Shown here piece after piece: positions 22,795 through 31,099 of a stretch of DNA of 64,000 nucleotides; the first letter of the stretch is position 1, and every line of letters starts with the position of its first letter. Source of the stretch: Amycolatopsis sp. CA-230715 (GTDB taxonomy: Bacteria; Actinomycetota; Actinomycetes; Mycobacteriales; Pseudonocardiaceae); assembly GCF_018736145.1 (NCBI RefSeq), contig NZ_CP059997.1, positions 2,541,501-2,605,500 of the forward strand. Reading direction: 5' to 3'. The notes beneath the pieces are model-generated. The model saw only the letters and a list, made by a program, of their open reading frames with translations. It was not told the origin of the DNA and made no database searches. A program made the translations under genes and the position numbers.

Positions 22795-23982
22795 TTACCA
22801 GGAAACCGGTAGTTCGTACACGCCGTAGGCATCCCGATCGTGGCGGAGCGGCACTTCTTCCGGGGCCACCGCGAGGCGCAGCGCGGGGAAAGCGGCCGCC
22901 AAAGCCCGGTAGCAGACCCGCAGTTGCGTCCTCGCCAGCTCGTAGCCGAGGCAGTGGTGCACGCCGTGGCTGAAGGCCAGGTGGCCGCGAGGGCGGCGGG
23001 TGATGTCCAGCGTGTCGGGATCGGGGTACCACGCCGGATCGCGGTTCGCGGCCGCGAGCGAGACGGTGACCGGCTCGCCCGCCCGGATCAGGTGGCCCCC
23101 GAGTTCGACGTCGGTCAGCGCGGTGCGCACCGTGCCGTGCTGGGCGACGGTGAGGTAGCGCAGCAACTCGTCCACGGCACCGCCGGCCAGCGCGGGGTCT
23201 TCCCGCAGCGCGGCCCACTGCCCGGGATGGCACAACAGCGCGAAAACGCCGTAGGCCAGCATGTTCGCCATCGGTTCCTGGCCGGTGATGAGCAGCAGGT
23301 AGGCGATGAGGGTGGTCTCGGTACGGGTGAGGCCGCCGGCGAGCAGGCTCGCGACGATGCCGTCGGCGGGCTCGGCGCGGACCAACGCCCGCGCGCACTC
23401 GTAGATCCGTTCGGAAGCCACCGCCCGTTCGTCTTCCGACAACCGGAAATCGTCCCGGAGCACGGCCGCCTCGTGCACCCGCGGCACGTCTTCCGGCGGC
23501 ATACCGAGCAGCGTGCACGACACCACGACCGGCACCGGCGTCGCGAGCATGGCCACCAGATCGGCGGGCGGGCCGTGCCGCCGCACCGCTTCCACGTGCT
23601 CGTCGACGACGCGTTCGATCATCGGCGTGAGCAGCTCGACGCGCTGCGGGGAGAACAGCTTGGCCAGCGCGCGCCGGTAACCGGTGTGCTCCGGTGGGTC
23701 CATGCCGAGGAAGATCCCCGGGGTGGCGGGCGGGATGACCGGCATCGGGCGCGCACGGACCGGGGAGTAGCGCAGGTCCTGGCGGGCGCTGAAGCGCGCG
23801 TCGGTGAGCACGGCGCGGGCGGTCGCGTGGTCGGTCACCAGCCAGCCGAGCAGTCCGTCCGGATAGGACAGTCGGCTGACCGGTGCTTCTTCGCGCAGGC
23901 GCCCGAGTTCCGGCGGCGGGTCGAATGGGCAGCGGCCCCGTTCCGTCGGCAGGGCCGGTGCCGCGGCGGGCGCTCCGGTCAT
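22795..23982 (-). CDS. Cytochrome P450 lacking the I-helix threonines
   Basis: The 395-residue P450 has heme loop FSHGVHHCLGYELAR and K-helix DELLRY. The I-helix is LLLITGQEPMANML: Gly and Glu align with the usual G-x-E/D, but the following T-T is P-M. The conserved Thr normally helps protonate the peroxo intermediate, so its loss suggests atypical chemistry (coupling, substrate-assisted oxidation) or a modified proton path. The ATG overlaps the YcaO stop (ATGA), showing tight coupling with the YcaO gene. The likely substrate is therefore the YcaO-modified peptide or a terpenoid from the same operon. Confidence 0.88.
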   Translation of the reverse strand: MTGAPAAAPALPTERGRCPFDPPPELGRLREEAPVSRLSYPDGLLGWLVTDHATARAVLTDARFSARQDLRYSPVRARPMPVIPPATPGIFLGMDPPEHTGYRRALAKLFSPQRVELLTPMIERVVDEHVEAVRRHGPPADLVAMLATPVPVVVSCTLLGMPPEDVPRVHEAAVLRDDFRLSEDERAVASERIYECARALVRAEPADGIVASLLAGGLTRTETTLIAYLLLITGQEPMANMLAYGVFALLCHPGQWAALREDPALAGGAVDELLRYLTVAQHGTVRTALTDVELGGHLIRAGEPVTVSLAAANRDPAWYPDPDTLDITRRPRGHLAFSHGVHHCLGYELARTQLRVCYRALAAAFPALRLAVAPEEVPLRHDRDAYGVYELPVSW

Positions 23983-25262
23983 GACGCGCGCACGGCCGCC
24001 ATCCCCCGGGGCCCGGGGACGACGAGGCTGCCGAGGTGCACGATCATGAACCGTTCCAGGCCCGGCACCAGCGCGCTGATCACCGCGGCCCCATTGCCCG
24101 CGACGTGCAGTTCGTGCACATACGCCCGAAAGTCCCGCGCTGCCAAGGCATTCCGCAACCGGTCGAGGTGCTCGGCCGGGGTTTCCGGGGCGGCTGTACC
24201 GGTGTAAGCGACACGGGGTGCCAACGCCAGCGACTCGCGCAGGTCCATGTGGCTGGCCGCGGCGAACGGCGGATAGGGCAGCAGGTGATCGCGGTCGTGC
24301 GTCGGTTCGCCGAGCTCGGTCTCGAGTGCCTTGACCTGGAGCAGTTCGGTCAGCGCGCGCAGTGCGGCGTGCCGCCGGGACAACGAGGTGCCGCAGCCGA
24401 AGTGCACCGCGGCCTTGCCGGGTTCGGGTGCGACGTAGGCCATCACGCTCGGCACGCCGAGATCGGTGGTCATGTCGATCAGCGCGACCCGTTCGCCCGC
24501 CACCTCCTCGGCGTAGTTCACCAGCGCGGCGAGGTCGTCCGGGAGCGAAGCCGGGTCGAGCACGGAGAACCGGGGCCGCCGCGCGAGGAAGACGTCGACC
24601 AGCATCATCGACCAGGCGTCCCGCTCGATGATCTCGTTGAGCGCGTGCACGGTGGCCTCGGTGACGCTCGCGCCGCTGGCGCAGCCGCTGTTGACCGAGT
24701 GGCGCACCACCGAGGTGTAGTCGTAGGTGTCGCCGAATTCGCGGCGCAGGTGCTCGCACTCTTCGGTCGGATATTCGATGCAGGACAGGAAAACGGGCAC
24801 GGGGACCACGGAGCCGTCGTCGAGCGCGCGGTAGCGGCGGCACGCCATCAGGCCGTCGCCGGCGTCGGCCAGCGCGCTCGCCACGCTGTCGCCCCGCAGC
24901 GGGCCCGCCGCGATCTCGTGCGCGGACCGCAGCTCCACGGTCTCCGCCCGCAAGCTCGTGCACCCGGAAAGGTGGTGCTCCAAGGCTTCGAACACGGCTC
25001 CGGCCCGTGCCGCGTCGCGGTTTCCCTTGCCACACCCGTTGGCCAGCCACCGGCCGTCGCGGGAGACGACGCACCGGCACGCCCCCGGCTCGCCCCCGAG
25101 ATCGTGCAGTTCGGCCTCGATCCCCAGTTCGGCCAACGCCGCGAGACCCCGTTCGACGGCGATGTCGAACGGCAGGCCGCGCTCGCCCGCCTGGACCACG
25201 GACCGTTCTTCACGGGTTTCGGGAGAAGCGTTCACGGTTGCGTACCGGGCGTCGGTTTCCAC
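23979..25262 (-). CDS. Stand-alone YcaO-domain enzyme
   Basis: The protein of about 427 residues carries the full YcaO ATP-binding pattern: NGCGKGNRDAARAGAVFEAL (S/G-x-E region, about residue 77), SGCASGASVTEATVHALNEI then IERDAW (about residues 205-235), and RALTELLQVK (ExxQ). YcaO enzymes phosphorylate peptide amide bonds to make azolines, macroamidines or thioamides. No fused E1/ThiF-type leader-binding domain and no TfuA partner is visible. The C-terminus ends GPRGMAAVRAS rather than the PxPxP tail of azoline-forming types. GTG 25262 is a provisional start; a GTG further in with GAAGAA upstream is possible. A 47-codon gene ends 13 bases before it. Confidence 0.87.
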   Translation of the reverse strand: METDARYATVNASPETREERSVVQAGERGLPFDIAVERGLAALAELGIEAELHDLGGEPGACRCVVSRDGRWLANGCGKGNRDAARAGAVFEALEHHLSGCTSLRAETVELRSAHEIAAGPLRGDSVASALADAGDGLMACRRYRALDDGSVVPVPVFLSCIEYPTEECEHLRREFGDTYDYTSVVRHSVNSGCASGASVTEATVHALNEIIERDAWSMMLVDVFLARRPRFSVLDPASLPDDLAALVNYAEEVAGERVALIDMTTDLGVPSVMAYVAPEPGKAAVHFGCGTSLSRRHAALRALTELLQVKALETELGEPTHDRDHLLPYPPFAAASHMDLRESLALAPRVAYTGTAAPETPAEHLDRLRNALAARDFRAYVHELHVAGNGAAVISALVPGLERFMIVHLGSLVVPGPRGMAAVRAS

Positions 25263-25275
25263 TGTGCGCGGCGGC

Positions 25276-25419
25276 TTAGCTCTTCGCCTCGGCCAGTACG
25301 CGCACTTCCTGCTCCTCGTTCGCGGCCTCGCAGATGTCCGCGACGATGTCCTGCTCACGAGCGGAAAGCCGCTCCGCCGTGAAATGGCCGGACACGTTGT
25401 AGATGGTGAAGTCGCCCAT
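25276..25419 (-). CDS. 47-aa peptide, candidate substrate or partner of the YcaO enzyme
   Basis: ATG 25419 is preceded by GAGGGG at about seven bases. The peptide begins MGDFTIYNVSGHFTAERLSA, continues with an acidic helix-like stretch around ADICEAANEEQEV, and ends VLAEAKS. It has one Cys (C30), four Ser and two Thr. Position directly before a YcaO gene and size argue for a precursor peptide, but the C-terminus lacks an obvious Cys/Ser/Thr-rich core, so it could instead be a docking or carrier-like protein. The segment TAERLS also occurs near the N-terminus of the terpene cyclase encoded just upstream, which is probably chance. The family was not recognised. Confidence 0.6.
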   Translation of the reverse strand: MGDFTIYNVSGHFTAERLSAREQDIVADICEAANEEQEVRVLAEAKS

Positions 25420-25520
25420 CGTGCACCCCTCTACCCACCCGAAGGCGGTCCGTGAATTTCGAACATGACGATTTCCACGATGTCGGCTGAGCGGATCCAG
25501 GCGAAAGGTCCATTCAGGTG

Positions 25521-25547
25521 TTCCCCGCATGTTTCGCGCACGGGGAA
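25521..25547 (-). terminator. Inverted repeat downstream of the terpene cyclase gene
   Basis: TTCCCCG (25521-25527) and CGGGGAA (25541-25547) form 7-bp arms around 13 bases, starting 15 bases beyond the cyclase stop. There is no T-tract on the minus strand. It may be a weak terminator or processing site separating encapsulin/terpene genes from the peptide/YcaO genes. Confidence 0.4.
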
Positions 25548-25562
25548 AATAGCAGGGGCCCG

Positions 25563-26696
25563 CTAGGAATCGGTGGGCGTGCTCCGGTAGCGCGGGCTGG
25601 TGGAGTGCCATTCGAAACCGCCGCCCATCCAGGACCTCAGCCCGCGCAGGAAGCGGTGCAGCTCGGGCGAAGCGACGGGCAGGAGGCTCTCGTGGCCGTC
25701 CTGGAAGTCCCGCACCACGTCGTTGTGCAGTGCGACCGTGGTTTCGGTCGCCTCCTCGATCGAGCAGTCCCGGTCGGCGGCGATCTGCAGCACCATGTTG
25801 CACGGCGGGTTCTCGTCGGCGAGGTCCTTCGTCACCGAGTGGAGGTCGTTGACCAGTACGGAGGCGGTTCCGGCCTGGATCGCGGCCCGCCGCACGCGGG
25901 AGTCGTAGAACAGGTTCGAGTCCAGTTCGTACCCGCCGAGCACGTCGATCAGCGTCATCGAGGTGTAGAAGCTGTCGTGCTGGCGCGCCGCGATGTACTC
26001 CCACGCGGGCGGCTGCTTGCCGGAGTGGCTCCAGGCCGCGTAGGCGTTCCAGATCGCGAACATGGTGAAGGTGGAATAGCAGACCCGCTGCGACTGCGCC
26101 GGGGTTCCGTACTGCCGCAGGTGTTCCATGCCGGACCGCAGCGAGATGAGCACCCGGTGCCCCGCGAGCGCCTCGTCGAGGTCACGCGAGAACTCCCCCA
26201 GCGACGGCAACGGGTCCATCGCCGCCGTGGCCAGCGCCAGCCGCGGGGGCAGCTCGGCAGGACGGGCGCCGAGCGCGGTGTCGTCGGCGTAGAGGTCGTC
26301 GGCCGCCCACCACGCCGCGTTCAGCTTCGCCGAGATCAGCAGCCGGTCCGGGTCGTCGCAGTCGGGATGGGCGAGCATGACCAGCCTGGCGAAACCGGTC
26401 TTCCCGATCTGCTCGCACTCCTGTTCGGAGAACCCGCAGTCCGCGGCCCACGCGACCAGCCGCCGGTTCACCTCTTCGGCGAGCGCGTCGTCGATCCGCT
26501 CGGTGACGGGGCAGTACAGCGGCGAAGCCGTCCCGTCGCCCCACGGCCGGTAGGCGTACGCGGGGTCGTGCACCGGTTCCACCGCGGGCGCCTCCGGTTC
26601 GGAGAGGCGCTCCGCGGTGAGCCCGGACGCGAAGCGCGCGGCCGAGGTGCCGAGACCGGTCGGGCCCGCGAGCAGGGTGGACAGCGCGTCCGTCAT
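25563..26696 (-). CDS. 2-Methylisoborneol-synthase-like terpene cyclase, predicted encapsulin cargo
   Basis: The 377-residue class I terpene synthase has a metal-binding acidic motif AADDLYADD (D133, D134, D138, D139) and an NSE triad NDLHSVTKD (N283, S287, D291). A C-terminal RY pair (SPRYRST) is also present. The N-terminal 50 residues are low-complexity with GPTGLGTSAA at residues 11-20, which matches the cargo-loading motif of Family 2B encapsulin terpene cyclases. It follows the GPP methyltransferase gene and two shell genes. The expected role is cyclisation of 2-methyl-GPP to 2-methylisoborneol or a related C11 terpenoid inside the nanocompartment. The product cannot be proven from sequence. 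Confidence 0.88.
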   Translation of the reverse strand: MTDALSTLLAGPTGLGTSAARFASGLTAERLSEPEAPAVEPVHDPAYAYRPWGDGTASPLYCPVTERIDDALAEEVNRRLVAWAADCGFSEQECEQIGKTGFARLVMLAHPDCDDPDRLLISAKLNAAWWAADDLYADDTALGARPAELPPRLALATAAMDPLPSLGEFSRDLDEALAGHRVLISLRSGMEHLRQYGTPAQSQRVCYSTFTMFAIWNAYAAWSHSGKQPPAWEYIAARQHDSFYTSMTLIDVLGGYELDSNLFYDSRVRRAAIQAGTASVLVNDLHSVTKDLADENPPCNMVLQIAADRDCSIEEATETTVALHNDVVRDFQDGHESLLPVASPELHRFLRGLRSWMGGGFEWHSTSPRYRSTPTDS

Positions 26697-26729
26697 CGCT
26701 TCACTCCTGTTTCCTCTGCTCGCGCGGAA

Positions 26730-27590
26730 TCAGATGCGGTCGGCCGCGATGAGCAGGTAGTGGAAGCTGCCCTCGCGGTAGGCGGTGAGGAACGGGCCCT
26801 CGATCCCGGTCGCCACCGGGGACTTCTCGCGCAGTTCCCAGTACGGGATCGTCAGCGCGGTGAGATCGACGACCGAGATCGGCACGAGGTTGTTGGCCGT
26901 CATCGCCTTGAAGTACTGGCTGCGCGGGTGGATGTTGCAGGTGTAGTGCTGGTCGATCTGCGCGACGGCCTTGGACCGGCCACCGGTCACGTCGTTGTAG
27001 CACCCGGTGATGGTGACGTAGCGGCCGCCGAACTCCAGCTGCCTCGCGTGTTCGGCGAACAGCTCGAACAGGTCGACGTACATGGTGCTCTCGTTGTTCC
27101 AGATCCCGCGGCGCGAACCGGTTTCGAAGCCGGTGTCGAGCATGTTGCGGAAGTGGTAGCGCACCCGGTCGTCGACTCCCCGAAGCCTCGCCTGCTCGTT
27201 CGCGAACTCGACCTGCTTCTCCGAAATGGACACTCCGTCGACCTCGCAGCCGAACCGCAGGTTCGCCATGATGCTGCTGCCGCCGCGCCCGCACCCGGCG
27301 TCGAGCAGGCGGTCGCCCGGCCCCACGTCGCCGAGGTGGTCGAGCAGGACCTCCGCCTGCGCCGTTTCGAGCCGGTGCATCTCGGCGATGATCCGCTCGT
27401 CACGGGTTTCGGCGGGGCCTTCCAGCACGGACGGGTCGACCTCGCCGATGCCGTAGTGGTGGTGGTAGAGCCCGTCGACGTCACCCAGCCGCAGGTTGAC
27501 CGGGTCCTTTTCGTTGTTCCAGTAGGACGCGACGGACTGCTGGTAGGCGGTGCGCAGCACTGGGGCGGGAGCGGGGCGGGCAATGGTCAT
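26730..27590 (-). CDS. Geranyl diphosphate 2-C-methyltransferase
   Basis: The 286-residue SAM methyltransferase methylates C2 of geranyl diphosphate to supply the C11 substrate for 2-methylisoborneol-type cyclases. Supporting features are LYHHHYGIGEVD (about residues 41-52) near the N-terminus, the SAM motif LLDAGCGRGGSSIM (about residues 95-108) and WNNESTMYVDLFELF in the active-site region. ATG 27590 has AAGGAA six bases upstream. It sits between the shell-protein genes and the cyclase gene on the same strand, the standard order for encapsulin-associated 2-MIB loci. Confidence 0.9.
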   Translation of the reverse strand: MTIARPAPAPVLRTAYQQSVASYWNNEKDPVNLRLGDVDGLYHHHYGIGEVDPSVLEGPAETRDERIIAEMHRLETAQAEVLLDHLGDVGPGDRLLDAGCGRGGSSIMANLRFGCEVDGVSISEKQVEFANEQARLRGVDDRVRYHFRNMLDTGFETGSRRGIWNNESTMYVDLFELFAEHARQLEFGGRYVTITGCYNDVTGGRSKAVAQIDQHYTCNIHPRSQYFKAMTANNLVPISVVDLTALTIPYWELREKSPVATGIEGPFLTAYREGSFHYLLIAADRI

Positions 27591-27634
27591 GAGTTGTTCC
27601 TTTCCGTTGATCGGGCGGCGCGGATGCGAGTGGT

Positions 27635-29023
27635 TCATCGGGTGACTTCGACGTTCTCCAGCACGCCGAGCGCATCCGGCACGAGCACCGCGACCGAGTA
27701 GTACGCACTGACCAAATAGGACGCGATGGCCTTGTCGTCGATACCGTCGAACCGGACGTTCAGCCCCGGCTCGTATTCGTCGGGCAGCTTCGTCTGGTAC
27801 AGCCCGATCACGCCGTTGTCGTCGACGCCGGTCCGCATCGCGATGACCGAGGAGGTACCGGCCTCGGTGATCGGGATCTTGTCGCACGGCAGCAGCGGAA
27901 CCCCTCGCCACGCCGAGACGGCCTTGCCGTCCACGACCGTCCCTTCGGGATAGAGGCCCCGCCGCGTGCACTCCCGCCCGAACGCGGCGATCGTGCGGGG
28001 ATGGGCGAGGAAGAACCTGGTCTTGCGGCGGCGGCTCACCAGGTCGTCCATGTCGTCCGGGGTGGGCGGCCCCGACCTGGTCTGGATCCGCGACTTCAGG
28101 TCCGCGTTGTGCAGCAACCCGAACTCGCGGTTGTTGATCATGTCGTGCTCCTGCCGCTCCCGCAGCGCGTGCACGGTGAGCCGGAGCTGCTCGTCGAGCT
28201 GGTTCATCGGGTCGTTGTAGAGATCGGTGACCCTGGTGTGCACCCGCAGCAAGGTCTGCGCGACGGCGAGCTCGTACTCCCGCGGCGAGGCCTCGTAATC
28301 GGCGAAGGTGCTGGGGAGCATGAACTCGCCCTCGTGCCCGGACGACATGCCGATCTCGGCCTCGCCCTTGGTGTTCTGCGCCTTGTCGCCGAGCGCAAGC
28401 ATGTCGTTGACGTGCGTGCGCATCAGCTCCGACCGGCCGTTGAGATCGGCGAAGTCTTCGGTGCGCAGCGTCAGCGCGATCACCGGGGTGACGGCCCTGA
28501 CCGTGAACGGCCACGGCCGTTCGATCCCGCTGAGCATCTCGTCGCCGAAGTGGTCGCCGTCGGCCATGCTGCCCAGCGTGATCTCGTCGCCGTACTCACC
28601 GGGCGCCACCTTGACGACCTTGCCGTGCGCGACCAGCACGACCCGGTCGAGCGGGGTGCCGCGCTCGACGAGCACCTCGCCCGGCGCGAACTCGCGCTGC
28701 ACGAACCGGTCGGCGAGCGCGGTGAGCGTGTCCTCGTCGTCGAAACCGCGCAGCAGAGCCAATTCCGCCAGCTCCTGCGGGATGACTCTGACGTCGTCGC
28801 CGACGTTGGTGAAGGTCACCCTCCCGTCGCCGACCGCGTAGGTGAGCCGCCGGTTGACGCGGTAGCTGCCACCTTTCGCCTCCACCCACGGCAGCATGCT
28901 CAGCAGCCACCGCGGGGTGATGCTCTGCATCTGGGGCGTCGTCTTGGTCGTCGTCGCGAGTTGCCGCGCGGCACCCGTGCCGAGGCTCAGCTGGCGCTCG
29001 ACGTCCGGCTCGGTCGTGGTCAT
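27635..29023 (-). CDS. Family 2B encapsulin shell protein (cNMP-binding-domain insertion), copy A
   Basis: The 462-residue protein has an N-terminal arm (TTKTTPQMQSITPRWLL), a Crp-like cyclic-nucleotide-binding domain inserted at about residues 100-235 (EFAPGEVLVERGTPL, GDHFGDEML), and a C-terminal HK97-type capsid domain. The latter includes LPSTFADYEASPREYELAVA and FFLAHPRTIAAFGREC. It is therefore a shell protein rather than a Crp regulator, and no DNA-binding HTH is present. It should assemble into a protein nanocompartment enclosing the terpene cyclase. GGAGAGGAC precedes the ATG. It is about 60 percent similar by eye to the adjacent copy, implying a mixed two-component shell. Confidence 0.9.
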   Translation of the reverse strand: MTTTEPDVERQLSLGTGAARQLATTTKTTPQMQSITPRWLLSMLPWVEAKGGSYRVNRRLTYAVGDGRVTFTNVGDDVRVIPQELAELALLRGFDDEDTLTALADRFVQREFAPGEVLVERGTPLDRVVLVAHGKVVKVAPGEYGDEITLGSMADGDHFGDEMLSGIERPWPFTVRAVTPVIALTLRTEDFADLNGRSELMRTHVNDMLALGDKAQNTKGEAEIGMSSGHEGEFMLPSTFADYEASPREYELAVAQTLLRVHTRVTDLYNDPMNQLDEQLRLTVHALRERQEHDMINNREFGLLHNADLKSRIQTRSGPPTPDDMDDLVSRRRKTRFFLAHPRTIAAFGRECTRRGLYPEGTVVDGKAVSAWRGVPLLPCDKIPITEAGTSSVIAMRTGVDDNGVIGLYQTKLPDEYEPGLNVRFDGIDDKAIASYLVSAYYSVAVLVPDALGVLENVEVTR

Positions 29024-29051
29024 GCCAGTCCTCTCCGTCGTTCTCGCTCAG

Positions 29052-30473
29052 TCAGCTCTCGCGGCCGATTTCGGCCGCTTCGAGCACTGCCAGGGCGTCG
29101 GGGACCAATGGGGCGACGGAGTAGTAGGTGCTGACCAGGTAGGAGATGATCGCCTGGCCGGAGATGCCCATGAACCGGACGTTCAGGCCTGGCTCGTACT
29201 CGTCCGGCAGCCCGATCTGGTGCAGGCCGACCACGCCCTGGTTCTGCGAGCCGGTGCGCAGCAGCAGCACGGAGCTGGTGCCGGTGGTGCTGACCGGGAT
29301 CTTGTTGCACGGGTAGATCGGCACGCCGCGCCACGCGGGCACCTTGTGGCCGCCGATGTCGACGCCGGTCGGGTAGATGCCCGCCTTGCTGCACTCGCGG
29401 CTGAACGCGGCGATGGTGCGCGGGTGCGCGAGGAAGAAGCTCGGTTCCTTCCACACCAAGGAAAGCAGCTCGTCGAAGTCGTCGGGGGTCGGCGGGCCGG
29501 TGCGGGTCGGGATGCGCTGGGAGAAGTCGACGTTGTGCAGCAGGCCGAAATCGGTGTTGTTGATCATCTCGTGCTCTTGCCGCTCGCGCAGCGCCTCGAT
29601 GGTCAGCCGCAGCTGCTGCTCGGTCTGGTTCATCGGCTCGTTGTACAAATCGGACACGCGGCTGTGCACGCGCAGCACGGTCTGAGCGACGCTGAGCTCG
29701 TACTCGCGCGGCGAGGATTCGTAGTCGACGAACGTACTGGGCAGGGACGGCTCCCCGTCGTGCCCGGAGGCGATGTCGATCTCCGCCTCGCCGAAGTCGT
29801 TGGCCGACCCGCCCGCCTCCGCGGTGCTCGCCAGGTGCGCCTGCAGCGACTCGGACTGGTCGAGCACCTGCTCGAACGCCTGCCTGGACAGGGTCAGCAC
29901 GGTGCCTGCCGTGACGGCCTTCGCGGTGAACTCCCAGATGCCTTCGGCCGAGCGCAGCACCTGCGCGCCGAAGTGGTCCCCGTCCTTCACCATGCCCAGC
30001 GAGGTCTCGTCGCCGTAGTGACCGGTGCCGGTCTTGCTGATCTTGCCGTGCGCGACGAGGAAGACCTGGTCGGCGCGGTGCCCGAACTCGACGAGCACCT
30101 CACCCGGCTCGACCTCGCGTTGCTCGAACCGCCGGGCCAGCTCCGGCAGGACCTCCTCGTCCTCGTAGCCGGAGAGCGGGGCCAGCTCCGCCAGCTCGGC
30201 GGGGATGACCCGGACCTGGTCGCCGGTCTTCTCGAACGTCACCCTGCCGTCGCCGACGGTGTAGCTCAACCGCCGGTTGACCCGGTAGGTGCCGCCACCG
30301 ACGTGGGTCCACTCGAGTGCCTTCAGCAGCCAGCGGGACGAGATGCCCTGCATCTGCGGAACGGTCTTGGTGGTGGTGGCCAGGTTGCGCGCGGCGGCCC
30401 GGCCAAGGCTCGTCTGAGTATTTTCGGCGCCAGCGGAACCGGCGTCGGTGGCGTCCGATTCGGTCACGGTCAC
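29052..30473 (-). CDS. Family 2B encapsulin shell protein (cNMP-binding-domain insertion), copy B
   Basis: The shell protein of about 473 residues has the same architecture as its neighbour: N-terminal TTTKTVPQMQGISSRWLL, inserted cyclic-nucleotide-binding domain (EVEPGEVLVEFGHRADQVF, GDHFGAQVL) and HK97 domain (LPSTFVDYESSPREYELSVA, FFLAHPRTIAAFSREC). GTG 30473 is chosen for its GGTGGA site; a TTG ten codons earlier and a GTG two codons later are possible. It is first in the minus-strand operon, so the promoter lies in 30474-30650. Paired shell genes upstream of 2-MIB enzymes are known in Streptomyces. What cyclic or nucleotide ligand the insert binds is not visible. Confidence 0.9.
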   Translation of the reverse strand: MTVTESDATDAGSAGAENTQTSLGRAAARNLATTTKTVPQMQGISSRWLLKALEWTHVGGGTYRVNRRLSYTVGDGRVTFEKTGDQVRVIPAELAELAPLSGYEDEEVLPELARRFEQREVEPGEVLVEFGHRADQVFLVAHGKISKTGTGHYGDETSLGMVKDGDHFGAQVLRSAEGIWEFTAKAVTAGTVLTLSRQAFEQVLDQSESLQAHLASTAEAGGSANDFGEAEIDIASGHDGEPSLPSTFVDYESSPREYELSVAQTVLRVHSRVSDLYNEPMNQTEQQLRLTIEALRERQEHEMINNTDFGLLHNVDFSQRIPTRTGPPTPDDFDELLSLVWKEPSFFLAHPRTIAAFSRECSKAGIYPTGVDIGGHKVPAWRGVPIYPCNKIPVSTTGTSSVLLLRTGSQNQGVVGLHQIGLPDEYEPGLNVRFMGISGQAIISYLVSTYYSVAPLVPDALAVLEAAEIGRES

Positions 30474-31099
30474 GGCAAGATCCACCCATTCGTTAGTAGG
30501 CAAACGGAAACAAGATCCCCTGAATATCAGTTGTCAGAATTACCCGATTCGGCGACTCCGCTCACACAAACATAGCAAGGAGCCAAAACCACACAAGAGC
30601 ACTTTTGGGTTACAGCGCCGATCACCCGGACGTCTTATTCCCCGGTCGGGGTGGCGCAGCTGCGCCAGGCAACAACCTGCCGTGACACCAGTCGGGCACG
30701 TTTGGACTAGCAAGTGGACGGACGAGGCAACGATGCGCGACCGAAAAGACCTCTGGGTGCCGACCGCCGCCCGATCGAACGACAGCGGTGTGATTTCCGG
30801 TATCGCCGGAGGGAATTCAACTCGACCCCCTTGCGCCTACTCGCCGTGCGCGAGAAGACCGGGTTTTCTCACAGGGCAATAATGCGATTATTCGAGTCAT
30901 CTCGGACAAGCCGCTCGTCGTGTACCGAAAACAAGATGCCGCCGGGATGCGCGGGGAATTGTCCAGTGCGCGCGGATAACCAATTCGGGGGTACCGGTCG
31001 GACCCTCCGTGATCGGAGGATGGTAAACGCCGTCCTATTGGTACAGACCATTAGGACAGGAGGGTAGGCACGAATCCGCACACTACTCGTGGAGGACCG
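30474..31099. other. Divergent regulatory spacer between encapsulin operon and amino acid permease
   Basis: This 626-bp region contains no convincing gene; short open frames on the plus strand lack ribosome sites and typical codon use. It is clearly more AT-rich than the genes around it, especially 30490-30620 and 30870-31060. The encapsulin promoter should lie near 30490-30600, and a strong palindrome sits at 31032-31057 before the permease. The middle is unassigned. Confidence 0.6.
31032..31057. promoter_or_regulatory. 26-bp palindromic operator before the permease gene
   Basis: GTCCTATTGGT and ACCATTAGGAC form 11-bp arms with one mismatch around ACAG. The inner part (TTGGTACAGACCATT) resembles GntR/HutC-type operators such as the DasR site (TGGTCTAGACCA). 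It ends 42 bases before the permease ATG, where a repressor would block transcription. Confidence 0.6.

Noticed and set aside
25276..26696. Shared TAERLS segment in the 47-aa peptide and the terpene cyclase N-terminus as a common encapsulation signal
   Set aside because: Only six residues match, outside the GPTGLGTSAA motif; most likely coincidence.
27635..30473. Two Crp/Fnr-type regulators
   Set aside because: The cyclic-nucleotide domain is an insertion and no HTH follows; the HK97-type C-terminus identifies encapsulin shells.
30448..31067. Short plus-strand open frames in the spacer before the permease
   Set aside because: No ribosome sites, atypical codon use and overlap with probable promoters and the operator palindrome.
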